NCBI GenBank assembly: GCA_947177405.1
Contig: CAMWUJ010000029.1
Location: 1-35,108, forward strand
DNA length: 35,108 nt
Origin: an uncultured Porphyromonadaceae bacterium
GTDB lineage: Bacteria; Bacteroidota; Bacteroidia; Bacteroidales; Muribaculaceae
Direction: 5' to 3'
Shown here in pieces: positions 15,682 to 24,430 of this stretch. How positions within the stretch are numbered: the stretch's first letter is position 1; each line of letters opens with the position of its first letter. Below the pieces are notes generated by a model that searched no databases, was not told where the DNA came from, and saw only the letters and a program-made list of their open reading frames with translations. The translations under genes were made by a program, and so were the position numbers.

Positions 15682-18600
15682 TGTCTAGCTGATGGATGAA
15701 ATTTTTTACGTTAGCAAAGCTATGGTTCTGCTCGATTACTTTATCAAGAATATCCATAGCCTGTTCTAACTCGGGCAGCATATCGGGATCGTCATATTTG
15801 CGGATGCTGTTATAAGTCTTTAGCACAATATCAGTGACGGTCGCAAAGTTACGGTTATCAGCCGATGTCACGGCCTCAAATCGATTTATACATTCCAGCG
15901 TAAGTTCAGGATTAATAACTGCTAATTTGTTGAGGAACGTAAGATAGCCGTCGCATTGCAGGCGGACCATCTTAGAGTCTGTATATTGCTTGACCAATTT
16001 CCACGTGGCATTTTTTCGTACTGGCATATGCCGGAACAACGTATCAAAGCTATTTGCTAAATCTATAGATGACTCCTCGAGATTGACAAACTGCAAAACG
16101 TAATCCATTGCCGTAGCCTCATACATATTCTGCTGGTGGAAGAATATAATTAGTGCAACTTGAGCATCAATATTCTTAACAGCCCTGTCCAGAATGTCTT
16201 TCGCTCGCTTGTCCTTATGGCGGTACCAAGCAAGCCACAATATTATCGATGTGGTCTTGCGACCACCAGATGTTGTTATGGCATGTTCAAAATAGTCGAT
16301 AAGCTCATCTGTAGCATAATTGATATAGTATAACAGCGGATTTAGATTGTGTAACGGCATCGCCATCAATCTCGGGTCATAGTCAGTTGTGAGAATCTTA
16401 AATAGTTTCACACTGCGGTTTTGGTCTATATTATTAAGCAATGCAAAATTCAGCAGAATCGCGGCACGAGTTGTTACGTTGGCCGTTGGTGCTATCTGTT
16501 CAAGAATATCAAAGATCTGTGACGAATATTGCGGATATTGCTGACACTTAACAAGATTATAGGCAGCGTGACCGCGTGTACGGTTTATGGCATCGAATTC
16601 AATCTTACCTTCATTTAGAATGGAATCGTTGCGGTCCTCCTTCTCAAATACAACGCGGCACAGGAAATCAAAGAATACCTGCGGTAGAACTTTCGCAGGA
16701 ATTCGATCTGTATAAGTGAATAGCAGTTCATGAACGGTAAAATTGCGGTCGGTACGCTCAAGATTGCCTCCAATCCACTTTACGATTTTTGTCATTACTT
16801 GCTCGGCGAGCTCTAACCGTTCAGCATCCAGCAAGCCATGCAGCCCGGCTATGGGGTAAGTCATCATAATGGTATCATCGCCTATTATATCAAGAATAAA
16901 CTTGAAAAACTTGTCTGGATTTTGGGTTACCTCGTTTCTGAATGCATTTGCCTGCCCCGTAAGAGTTGGAGTCTCAAAATCTGTGTGATTGTTAGTATTG
17001 TATGTCTGCATAGATATGCGCCAGGCATTGAGCGACATATGGGCGATGGCCGATTTATCTAACGATTGCCACCCACAGTAGGTCTTCATTGAACATGGTC
17101 GACTGTTCTCCAACCTCTTAAATTTTCTGCGAAGTCTTCCTAATTCATGGAAGCCTTTTAACGATATATCCTTAAGTATGTTTTCATCAATTGCATTAAG
17201 TAAAGTACCCCGTTGGAGCCCTTCATATGTAAGTGGAATTCCATATTCAAGTCGAGTTCTCAAATTCTTCTCATAGCAAAGTTTGGTATCCATAGGGTTC
17301 TTGACCTTCAATATGGTATCGACAACCGCCTTCTGCTGCACCGTATCTAACACAGTGAATGTAGCTCTCAGCACTTCGCAAATACCATATTCCACCCAGG
17401 GAGTACTGTCATTGAAAAATCCGCTATTGATAATCATATCGTAAGATAAATCTTTGAACTGATTCGGATTCTCGGAGAGAATACAAAGCGCAGCATATAC
17501 CATCGGCTCAATCTTGGAATCGATGAGACGATTCAGATACGAGGTGATATCTTTGCCGGCATTAAGCCGTAGTTCCAATGTGTTTACGATATGGTTGAAA
17601 AGAAAATCAGGAAGTTCATAACCCATATCAGGACTTTGATTGCGTATATACTCGTGGAATAGCTCGCTTTTAATAACATCCGACAGTTGCACTTTCCATG
17701 CCGTGTCTACCGATATGCGATTAAGAGTCTCAATGCACATAGACAGTGCCACATCGGGCTCCCTTTGCTCAAGCAGTTTGAAGACTTCTTTGAGTTCATG
17801 GTTGGCTCCAAAATGTGAAGAATATCGTGATTTGCGGTTAGCTACGATCAGCCTGATAGCTCTGACTATCTCAGAGGCAACAAAATCGGGATATTCCATG
17901 ACTATGTTTGCCAACAGTGACGAGTATATCTTATTGGGATAGCGTGCTATTAGTTTATTGTAGAAAGCATGGGTATTGGAGGGAGAAGACTTGATATTCC
18001 GGAAATAAAGCTGAGACATCACGGCTTCGATTTCATCCTCGCTGCAGACATTCAGCAACTCGCTCATGGTACTGAAAAAATAGTCGGGATAATTAAATTG
18101 TATTGCGCTGAGATTGCCGAGAAAGGCATCTCGATAGGCTTTCGGACTTGCACTCCATTCATCATCTTTCTGAAGTGCAGACAACGCGACATCCGCCCAT
18201 TCCGGCGTATTAACAGCTTTGAGAGCCACCATCCCTAGCGACTTTTCCGATGAGAGAATGTTTTCGACTAGCCGTTTCTCGGCAGGTGTAGGATTAGGCT
18301 GGTAGAAAAGCCCTGAAAGAGCAAGTGACTTCAAATGAAAACGGATTGAAGGCTTACCGTCCGCACCCACATTAAATAAGATCTTCTTCAGTGCGGAGAC
18401 ATAGCCAACGGGATCGTGTGTGCGCAGATAGTTCATTACAGAAGTGACTTGCGAACGCACAAATAGTCCTTGATGCTTACCCTGTAACTCATCGATAATC
18501 TGCTTGCCGGTCTCGGTGAACCTACGGGCATAGGCATAATCGAACCATGTCTGGTGGGTGAACTGTAGTTGATGTCCCGACTTGCGCAGAAATCCCTCGG

Positions 18601-20116
18601 TGCAGAGATAGCTGACCTCATTAGAATATCGTGATTCTATTTGTGCGGATGGGATGCTGATTTTCTGTTCGGTGTGCATTCCATTCACTATCATATCGAT
18701 ACAGGCTAACAGCCCATAGCGATCGCTGTTGAGACATTTCGCCTTCATGATGTTCTCGTTCCAAAGTACGTCATACAGCGAATTGAAATCAAGTGACGCC
18801 GGCTCTAATCCGCGGGGCAGATTCAGCGCCTTTACTTTCAGGAAGGTTTCCAGCATCTGCGGGTTGCCCAAAGCCTCAAGGTCTTGTGCGCTCATCTCTG
18901 CCGGCACACCGTTCTGTCGAAGTACCTCTTTAACCTCATCGGCACAGAATCGATTGATATACCATTTCATAGCGCCGAATGAATAGGAATATATTGAACT
19001 GAGAGTGTTGTCATACTCAAGGTCAAACTCTCGGCATGACACTAATACCCTAACGTGAGGTATTTGACATATATCTTTAATAAATGTGGCGAGCGACGAC
19101 AGCGGCGAACGGTCGGATGATAGCGACAGCGACAGTGCGTCAATCTGGTCGACTATTACCACCACTCGTTTTTTAGTCGCCGCGCAACGCTTCACTGCCT
19201 CTGTCAAACTAATGTCGAGGCGCATCTTGTTCTCAATGTCGGTAATATCGTCAAACTTCACCAGGTCAACTTTAAAACCCCATACTACATAATCCTGTTG
19301 ATTCTTAATACGATTATAGACAACGTTTGTCAGCGCAGTCTTGCCGATGCCAGGGGCTCCCACAACAAATCCCACACGTTGGGGCTCTTTCTTATCGGCA
19401 GTTGCCTCAATCCAACTGATAATCTGGTCTTCCTCTTTCCGTTTTATTTCCGGCTTGATAGAAGGTTGCTCATGGCGCAGAGGTGACATAAGACTGAGAG
19501 CCCTCTCAATATCCTCAACATCGGACTCTTGGGGAATATTGATATTGATACTACCGTTGTTCTGCCCCACATATAAAGCAACCTCTCCTTCTTGATTCAC
19601 AGTGGGAACAGGATTCTTCAGTTCTAACAATTTTTTCATATCGTTGGCGATAGCTTGCTGTCCGACTAATAGTAACTCCTGATCTGCCAAGAGTTGCTGA
19701 TTACCTTGACACACTGCATCTAACGAAGATAGCACCGTCTCTTTGAGCACTCTTTGAGTATCATTGAGCTTGCAGTTCAGGATATCGGTCTTGTTCTCAA
19801 TTATAAAGTTGTAACAGATAGAGTCATTGCGTAACTCATCAATCCAGAGTCTGAGTAATTCGCCAAGCTTCGGGTGGATCCCCTTAGCCGGATTTTTTAG
19901 ATAATTCTCAAGATCTGAGAAGTACTCGAACTCCTTAGTCTTAACACTATCCTTAACATCTTCGGCTACATTCCACCGATCCACGGCCTTGCAGAAGCAT
20001 GCTTTAATACGTTTCGCGAGCGATTTGTTACCCACAACACGGTCGATAGCCGAATTTCCAAACCCGGCAATCAGTGAAATCACAAAACTTGAAGCAAGAC
20101 TTAAAAAATCCATCAT
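15674..20116 (-). CDS. STAND-type P-loop NTPase, predicted phage-defence sensor
   Basis: A 1480-residue protein from the ATG at 20116 (a TTG 16 codons upstream is less likely). Residues 3-20 form a hydrophobic helix. Residues 172-192 carry TVNQEGEVALYV then GQNNGSINI, matching the TIR protein's tail. The NTPase has Walker A GAPGIGKT (253-260), Walker B RVVVIVDQIDAL (317-328) and a sensor-like VLVSCREFD (358-366), followed by a winged-helix-like stretch. The remaining 900 residues are helical repeat-like (HEAT/TPR type) and should be the ligand-sensing part. The plan matches Avs/NLR-like immune NTPases, but with the effector on a separate overlapping gene. Which subfamily (NACHT, Avs-like or other) I cannot decide by eye. 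Confidence 0.85.
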   Translation of the reverse strand: MMDFLSLASSFVISLIAGFGNSAIDRVVGNKSLAKRIKACFCKAVDRWNVAEDVKDSVKTKEFEYFSDLENYLKNPAKGIHPKLGELLRLWIDELRNDSICYNFIIENKTDILNCKLNDTQRVLKETVLSSLDAVCQGNQQLLADQELLLVGQQAIANDMKKLLELKNPVPTVNQEGEVALYVGQNNGSININIPQESDVEDIERALSLMSPLRHEQPSIKPEIKRKEEDQIISWIEATADKKEPQRVGFVVGAPGIGKTALTNVVYNRIKNQQDYVVWGFKVDLVKFDDITDIENKMRLDISLTEAVKRCAATKKRVVVIVDQIDALSLSLSSDRSPLSSLATFIKDICQIPHVRVLVSCREFDLEYDNTLSSIYSYSFGAMKWYINRFCADEVKEVLRQNGVPAEMSAQDLEALGNPQMLETFLKVKALNLPRGLEPASLDFNSLYDVLWNENIMKAKCLNSDRYGLLACIDMIVNGMHTEQKISIPSAQIESRYSNEVSYLCTEGFLRKSGHQLQFTHQTWFDYAYARRFTETGKQIIDELQGKHQGLFVRSQVTSVMNYLRTHDPVGYVSALKKILFNVGADGKPSIRFHLKSLALSGLFYQPNPTPAEKRLVENILSSEKSLGMVALKAVNTPEWADVALSALQKDDEWSASPKAYRDAFLGNLSAIQFNYPDYFFSTMSELLNVCSEDEIEAVMSQLYFRNIKSSPSNTHAFYNKLIARYPNKIYSSLLANIVMEYPDFVASEIVRAIRLIVANRKSRYSSHFGANHELKEVFKLLEQREPDVALSMCIETLNRISVDTAWKVQLSDVIKSELFHEYIRNQSPDMGYELPDFLFNHIVNTLELRLNAGKDITSYLNRLIDSKIEPMVYAALCILSENPNQFKDLSYDMIINSGFFNDSTPWVEYGICEVLRATFTVLDTVQQKAVVDTILKVKNPMDTKLCYEKNLRTRLEYGIPLTYEGLQRGTLLNAIDENILKDISLKGFHELGRLRRKFKRLENSRPCSMKTYCGWQSLDKSAIAHMSLNAWRISMQTYNTNNHTDFETPTLTGQANAFRNEVTQNPDKFFKFILDIIGDDTIMMTYPIAGLHGLLDAERLELAEQVMTKIVKWIGGNLERTDRNFTVHELLFTYTDRIPAKVLPQVFFDFLCRVVFEKEDRNDSILNEGKIEFDAINRTRGHAAYNLVKCQQYPQYSSQIFDILEQIAPTANVTTRAAILLNFALLNNIDQNRSVKLFKILTTDYDPRLMAMPLHNLNPLLYYINYATDELIDYFEHAITTSGGRKTTSIILWLAWYRHKDKRAKDILDRAVKNIDAQVALIIFFHQQNMYEATAMDYVLQFVNLEESSIDLANSFDTLFRHMPVRKNATWKLVKQYTDSKMVRLQCDGYLTFLNKLAVINPELTLECINRFEAVTSADNRNFATVTDIVLKTYNSIRKYDDPDMLPELEQAMDILDKVIEQNHSFANVKNFIHQLDND

Positions 20117-20365
20117 AATTTTTTTGAATAGAACTAAGCTCGTAACGATATCATTGACGAACAATTAATAACTTTTTCTGTATACACAAAAAACGTGCCA
20201 TAAATCGGTTCTGAAAGAATGTACGAGTCTATAATAAGATGCCATATTTATATCTTTTGCCTTATTGCTTATAACTAAGAATTTATCACAAAAGATAATG
20301 ATCTTGTCAAAACTCAATTAAGTTTTCTCAATGATTTTCATTTGACAATTTTTTTATAAAACAAT

Positions 20366-21541
20366 TTATATCAGTTCGCTAATAGGCATAATTTTTGCGA
20401 CATATGAGTATCTTTTTGCCTTTAGATCCAGTTCCTTAGATATTTTGATTTCCTTCGTTGGATCAAAATGTAATACCATATAATAAGGTGCATTCATTGG
20501 GTTAAATCCATGTTGTTCCAATGTATCTTTTGTCCAAATCTGAAAGGTACCTCTACTCTTTAATTTATACAAATGGCAGTCCTCTCCATTTGTATGGAGA
20601 AGAACATACTGCAATCTTTCGAAGCCCGGTTTTACCAACAATGAACCCTTCGAGTCTCCAGCTCTCAAGTAACACATCCCCTTCTCAAGCATAATCTTTT
20701 TTGTCGATTTTCTTGCATGGTTTACTATAACCATGGGTTCAGTCGGACTTGCTTGTAAAAGTTTCTTCATTCTTTCAGCAATTACGGGATGATCCAACTC
20801 TTCGCGACGCTTATGGCCTATTTGAAGATACTCACTTTCTTTATCAATACCAATGAATCTTCGGCCAAGCAGATTAGCAGCCACTCCGGTTGTGCAACTT
20901 CCAGCGAAGGGATCTAATATAAGTTCTCCAGGTCGAGTAGAAGCAAGAATTATTCGATGAAGTAGTTTTAAGGGTTTCTGTGTAGGATGTTGACCACATC
21001 TCATTTCCCAAGGTCTAACTATAGGAATTTGCCACACATCCGGCATACGTTTGCCATCATTCAGTTCCTCCATCTTTTCACAATCGAAGAAGTGAGGATG
21101 ACTTGCACTCTTCCTAGCCCAAATAATATATTCCGCAGTAAAACTGAAAAATTGAGTAGATAAAGTTGGCCGAGGGTCAGATTTCTGCCAAACAACAATA
21201 TTCAGAATCTTAAAACCCAACTGTTGCAAACATGTAGCCACACTAAAGATATTGTGGTATGTCCCACTAACCCATATAGTGCCTTCAGGTTTAAGCACAT
21301 TTCTACAAGACTCAATCCACCTGTAATTAAACTGATTTATTTCATCTAACGGCTTTTCTTGATCCCAATCACCTTTATCAAACTTTTTATATTGACCATT
21401 GATGCACATTGTCTTCCCTTTGGATAAAAAGTATGGTGGATCTGCAAATACCATATCTACAAATCCATCGATTACTTTTGTAAGCCCTATAGAGTCTCCA
21501 CAATATGTACAAAAATTCTCAAATTGGGAATATGGTGTCAT
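20366..21541 (-). CDS. Beta-class site-specific DNA methyltransferase with C-terminal RAMA-like domain
   Basis: A 391-residue SAM-dependent methylase (ATG at 21541; GTG two codons upstream possible). DPPY (motif IV) lies at 34-37 and precedes the SAM-binding LDPFAGSCTTG (209-219); this order defines the beta class of N6-adenine or N4-cytosine enzymes, as in HinfI-like methylases. The target-recognition part is about 40-180. Residues about 265-385 resemble the RAMA domain, with MCYLRAGDSKGSLLVKPG. It starts 9 bases after the alpha-class methylase stop, so it belongs to the restriction operon, yet the cassette already has an EcoRV-type methylase. No endonuclease for a second specificity is visible, so its site and purpose are open. 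Confidence 0.9.
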   Translation of the reverse strand: MTPYSQFENFCTYCGDSIGLTKVIDGFVDMVFADPPYFLSKGKTMCINGQYKKFDKGDWDQEKPLDEINQFNYRWIESCRNVLKPEGTIWVSGTYHNIFSVATCLQQLGFKILNIVVWQKSDPRPTLSTQFFSFTAEYIIWARKSASHPHFFDCEKMEELNDGKRMPDVWQIPIVRPWEMRCGQHPTQKPLKLLHRIILASTRPGELILDPFAGSCTTGVAANLLGRRFIGIDKESEYLQIGHKRREELDHPVIAERMKKLLQASPTEPMVIVNHARKSTKKIMLEKGMCYLRAGDSKGSLLVKPGFERLQYVLLHTNGEDCHLYKLKSRGTFQIWTKDTLEQHGFNPMNAPYYMVLHFDPTKEIKISKELDLKAKRYSYVAKIMPISELI

Positions 21542-21550
21542 AATCACTAA

Positions 21551-22474
21551 CTATAACGGAATATCAAATAGGGATGGAACAGACTGTTGTTCTTTAAGGA
21601 CATCTGATGGTTCCTCCAAATTAAAATTATAAACCAAAGCCTCAACGATACTATGGCGATTTTCTACACTTCCTCCATTATGATAGAAATGATCTTTTGT
21701 CATTACGTTAAAATTATTCCAAAATCGTTCCATCATCTCATTCTCTCTAAATTCATTATGATGCCAAGTTGACAATATGAATTTAGCAGGAGTCTCAGAT
21801 AAGAGTATAAATAACTTTTCCTCATCTTCCTCTGTCCAACCATTGTAGTAATCTACATAGCGTCCATAATATGGTGGATCACAGTAAACAATATCATTCT
21901 TAGTTGCTTGTTTTATTAAGTTTGCAAATGAGACATTGTTGAAATTCCAAACTCCGGAAGCAATTATTTGACGCACTCCAGCAACTTGATTGCAGATTTT
22001 AGTAATATAGGCGGGAGCAAATCGTTCAGGCTTCTTACAAAATGGAATATTCCAGTCTCCTTTTTTATTAAAGCGCATCATTCCATTAAATCCGGCCCTC
22101 GAGAGAAAAATGAAATCAAACGGATCTCCATTATTATTGAATCGATCTCGAACAGCCTTGTAGTGGTCATAGCCATTATCTCCCGCCAACCTCAAATGCT
22201 CACCCTCACGTTCCAGGTAAGCACGCATCTTTCCAGCGGTGATATCTCCGGATTGAATTTTTTTGTAGAAGTTGATTATATGTGGATTGGTATCACCAAC
22301 CACATGGGTACCTCGGACCAACGAGTTAAGTCCGACTACTCCTGTACCAAAGAAGGGCTCAATCCAAGTAGCAGTATCTAAATCTATTCCTGATCTTAAT
22401 ATCAAATCATTTATCCAAGGAACCAACTTTGTCTTTATTCCTTGCGATTTAATTGGTGGAATCTGTACGTTCAT
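21551..22474 (-). CDS. EcoRV-type (Dam-family, alpha-class) adenine DNA methyltransferase
   Basis: A 307-residue N6-adenine methylase. The N-terminal PPIKSQGIKTKLVPW, the SAM motif WIEPFFGTGVVGLN (37-50), DTNPHIINFY, and DPPY at 199-202 in YCDPPYYGRYVDYYNGW follow M.EcoRV almost segment for segment from memory, including RFNKKGDWNIPFCKKPERF and STWHHNEFRENE. Motif order I then IV is the alpha (Dam/EcoRV) class. It should protect GATATC sites from the adjacent nuclease by methylating adenine. It begins 2 bases after the endonuclease stop, so the two are translationally coupled, with the nuclease first, an order that needs the controller gene ahead of it to establish protection. Confidence 0.92.
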   Translation of the reverse strand: MNVQIPPIKSQGIKTKLVPWINDLILRSGIDLDTATWIEPFFGTGVVGLNSLVRGTHVVGDTNPHIINFYKKIQSGDITAGKMRAYLEREGEHLRLAGDNGYDHYKAVRDRFNNNGDPFDFIFLSRAGFNGMMRFNKKGDWNIPFCKKPERFAPAYITKICNQVAGVRQIIASGVWNFNNVSFANLIKQATKNDIVYCDPPYYGRYVDYYNGWTEEDEEKLFILLSETPAKFILSTWHHNEFRENEMMERFWNNFNVMTKDHFYHNGGSVENRHSIVEALVYNFNLEEPSDVLKEQQSVPSLFDIPL

Positions 22475-22476
22475 CG

Positions 22477-23274
22477 CTACTTCAATTTATCCAAAAGACT
22501 ACTGTTTGTCTTATACGCCTTATAGGTTTCAAGATTATTATAATTAGGCACGCCAGGACCATAGAGCTTCGCATCGGCATTATTATAATAGTTCATCCAA
22601 TAGTCATCAAACACCTCTTCTCCTAATTTTGCGAATGGACCACTTCCAGAAATTAGCTTTTCTATGTCATCGGTTCCCCCAATATTTCTGGTATTGCCAC
22701 TACCGGGACGATCTAAAGCAATCTTCCATTTTGGTTGTACAAAGAAAATGAAATTTTCAATTACAGATTTAATTTTTTCCAGTTGAGATATAGAATAAAC
22801 AGTCTTCTCAGACTCCAGACCACTTGTCTGTTCATACAATATCCCAACCACCATGTGACACTTATAGTCTCCATAAGGATGATCCATACTCATTCTTTCA
22901 GAACGATTTCTAAAGTAACCCCAATAAGATCCTAGGGTAAGACCATTTGCTTTCTTACCTTCATAGTAGCTGGACTTAAAGTCCACTGCGAACAGATTGC
23001 CCTCCTCATCCTTAAAAGTTAAATCAGGATAGTAATTTTGTTTGGAAGGTAATTCCAAAACTAGCCCATTCTTTTTAGCAAATAACTCCAGCTTCGGAAT
23101 AAGAAGAATTTCAATTATCTTAGAAACAACCTTTGTATCATTGGTGATAGTATAAATGTTTTTGTCTACATCTATAAAACCCTTGACAATCCACTCATTA
23201 TTGGCCGTTTCAAGGAATGTCTTATAGGATGCGATTTCCGCGCTTAGAAGTCTATTGAATATTTCTACAGTCAT
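22477..23274 (-). CDS. EcoRV-family type II restriction endonuclease
   Basis: A 265-residue protein from the ATG at 23274; an upstream start would overlap the controller gene. Pro83-Asp84 in YYPDLTF and Asp98-Phe-Lys100 in AVDFKSSYY match the EcoRV active site (Asp74, Asp90, Lys92) with the same preceding Lys-Gln-Asn and following TLGSYWGYFRNR, equivalent to the EcoRV segment that leads to its DNA-recognition loop. EcoRV is 245 residues and cuts GATATC to blunt ends; the same specificity is inferred, strengthened by the matching methylase next door. It starts 11 bases after the controller stop, in the operon controller-nuclease-methylase-methylase. Confidence 0.9.
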   Translation of the reverse strand: MTVEIFNRLLSAEIASYKTFLETANNEWIVKGFIDVDKNIYTITNDTKVVSKIIEILLIPKLELFAKKNGLVLELPSKQNYYPDLTFKDEEGNLFAVDFKSSYYEGKKANGLTLGSYWGYFRNRSERMSMDHPYGDYKCHMVVGILYEQTSGLESEKTVYSISQLEKIKSVIENFIFFVQPKWKIALDRPGSGNTRNIGGTDDIEKLISGSGPFAKLGEEVFDDYWMNYYNNADAKLYGPGVPNYNNLETYKAYKTNSSLLDKLK

Positions 23275-23285
23275 TTTTATTAAGG

Positions 23286-23504
23286 TTATTTGTTTGATAC
23301 AATTAATTCCCGAACATTCACATTTATAATATTCGATATTTCGGTCAATGTAACTAAATCCGGTTGGGAAGTATTGGTACACCATTTTGAGACAGTGGCA
23401 GGATCCTTGCCTAGTTGTTCAGCAAGCCACTTCCCGGTATGTCCCGTTTCCGCTAATACCGCCTTAATCCGGTTAAGTTTTCTTGTTTCTTCTTTTGTTG
23501 TCAT
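23286..23504 (-). CDS. XRE-type HTH regulator, predicted restriction controller (C) protein
   Basis: A 72-residue helix-turn-helix protein (ATG at 23504). The HTH is in TGKWLAEQLGKDPATVSKWC with the recognition helix around PATVSKWC, followed by QPDLVTLTEISNIINV, the usual XRE fold. Position and size fit a C protein, which delays nuclease expression until methylation has been established by binding its own promoter. A full Bacteroidetes promoter lies directly upstream (23529-23560), and the TTG nine codons upstream would fall within about two bases of that -7 box, so the ATG is preferred. C.EcoRV is known in the prototype system; direct C-box operators were not convincingly seen. Confidence 0.85.
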   Translation of the reverse strand: MTTKEETRKLNRIKAVLAETGHTGKWLAEQLGKDPATVSKWCTNTSQPDLVTLTEISNIINVNVRELIVSNK

Positions 23505-23528
23505 TGTTTCATTAATTGATTCCGAACG

Positions 23529-23560
23529 CAAATTTAGTTATTTTTCTCCATACCCACAAA
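23529..23560 (-). promoter_or_regulatory. Bacteroidetes-type promoter of the restriction operon
   Basis: On the minus strand TTTG (23557-23560) is followed after 20 bases by TAAATTTG (23529-23536), both exact consensus matches. The leader to the controller ATG is about 18-24 bases, so autoregulation through a site overlapping this promoter is likely. Confidence 0.65.
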
Positions 23561-23594
23561 CATTCATAGATGCTATTAAGCATCTATTTAAAAC

Positions 23595-23882
23595 CTATCT
23601 TCCGAACGGAGCGCAGTGGCAGCGGGCGAGGAAGTTATCGACGTCGGCTTGGGTGTACCAATATTTGTCACCGTGGCGGGAGTAGCCGAGGAGACCGTTA
23701 TCGCGGAGGCGTTTCAGATAACGGTCTTTAATGCCGAGGAGAGCCATCAGTGCTTTGTTGTCGTAGATACGGTTTGCATCTTCTGGCGGAGATGAAAGAG
23801 CTTCTACTTTCTCAATGAGATAAAGAAGCATTGCGTGGAGTTGTGTGTCATGTTGAGGATTGTTAGCGTGAGTCATGCACAT
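23595..23882 (-). CDS. Excisionase-like helix-turn-helix protein (copy 1)
   Basis: A small MerR/Xis-type HTH protein typical of Bacteroidales mobile elements. The conserved part is NKALMALLGIKDRYLKRLRD then GLLGYSRHGDKYWYTQADVDNFL, where the second helix and the wing Lys-Tyr-Trp-Tyr bind DNA. I start it at the Met at 23882 because that length matches its paralogue at 31231-31530; the frame stays open upstream to 24032 with no clear better start. It follows the recombinase gene on the same strand across a structured 630-base gap, so a role in excision or in control of the element is likely. It ends ARCHCAPFGR, compared with KTFHHTPFAS in the paralogue. Confidence 0.75.
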   Translation of the reverse strand: MCMTHANNPQHDTQLHAMLLYLIEKVEALSSPPEDANRIYDNKALMALLGIKDRYLKRLRDNGLLGYSRHGDKYWYTQADVDNFLARCHCAPFGR

Positions 23883-24048
23883 TTGAGGGATGGTGTTGAA
23901 AATGGTTGGCAACATTTGCCACAACGCCGGAACAACTGTCACGGTCGGTAATACATCCATCAATATGGATGTGGAGCTATTCCGATGACTAACCACAGGT
24001 GTGATTAAGTATCGAAATATCTGGAAGATCAATTATAAATCTGCCTGA

Positions 24049-24088
24049 ATGGGTATATGTCTATCCGGGTAAATGGGTATATACCCAT
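24049..24088. repeat. Repeated ATGGGTATAT boxes with a 14-bp palindrome
   Basis: ATGGGTATAT occurs at 24049-24058 and 24073-24082, and TGGGTATATACCCA at 24074-24087 is a perfect palindrome, so three half-sites lie in 40 bases. This is the layout of an operator bound by a dimer, about 170 bases before the excisionase-like start codon. Confidence 0.6.
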
Positions 24089-24352
24089 ACAGCTATTTAC
24101 CTTGATAGAGATTTATACATTTCGATATGTGGATAATCCTTTTCCCAATTAGGTGGATGCAAAGTTAGTTTTCCGGGCACCTGTTCTCCAAATTTTTTCA
24201 ACCTATGTCCGCGTTTGTCCGTAAAGGGTCCGGTTTAGTCCTCTAATTGTCCGCTTGATTATGCTACAATCGTCAACTATTGTATTAACAACGTGAGACC
24301 TCCATTATCAAAATATATTCATCAGATTGCTTGCTACAACGTTATCATTCGA

Positions 24353-24430
24353 CAACAGCAAGGTGTCTTTTCAGGTACCTGAAAAGGTTTCGGGGTACTC
24401 GGTCGTACCCAAGAAACGTCCTTGCTGTTG
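24353..24430. repeat. Cloverleaf-like inverted repeat cluster
   Basis: An outer perfect 11-bp stem (24353-24363 with 24420-24430) encloses a perfect 20-bp palindrome (24367-24386) and a second hairpin with 6-bp arms GGGTAC/GTACCC and a 6-base loop (24393-24410). A further gggag/ctccc pair follows at 24435-24459. Folding as a three-way junction is possible in RNA or single-stranded DNA. It lies about 85 bases past the recombinase stop. Confidence 0.65.

Noticed and set aside
15674..20116. Transmembrane anchor at the NTPase N-terminus
   Set aside because: A single hydrophobic helix (residues 3-20) is seen, but with Ser, Asn and Gly content and no flanking topology signals it could equally pack in a soluble domain; noted, not called.
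24353..24430. tRNA gene suggested by the cloverleaf shape
   Set aside because: No T-loop GGTTCGAAT-type motif, anticodon-arm geometry or CCA-compatible acceptor end; the stems are too long and palindromic.
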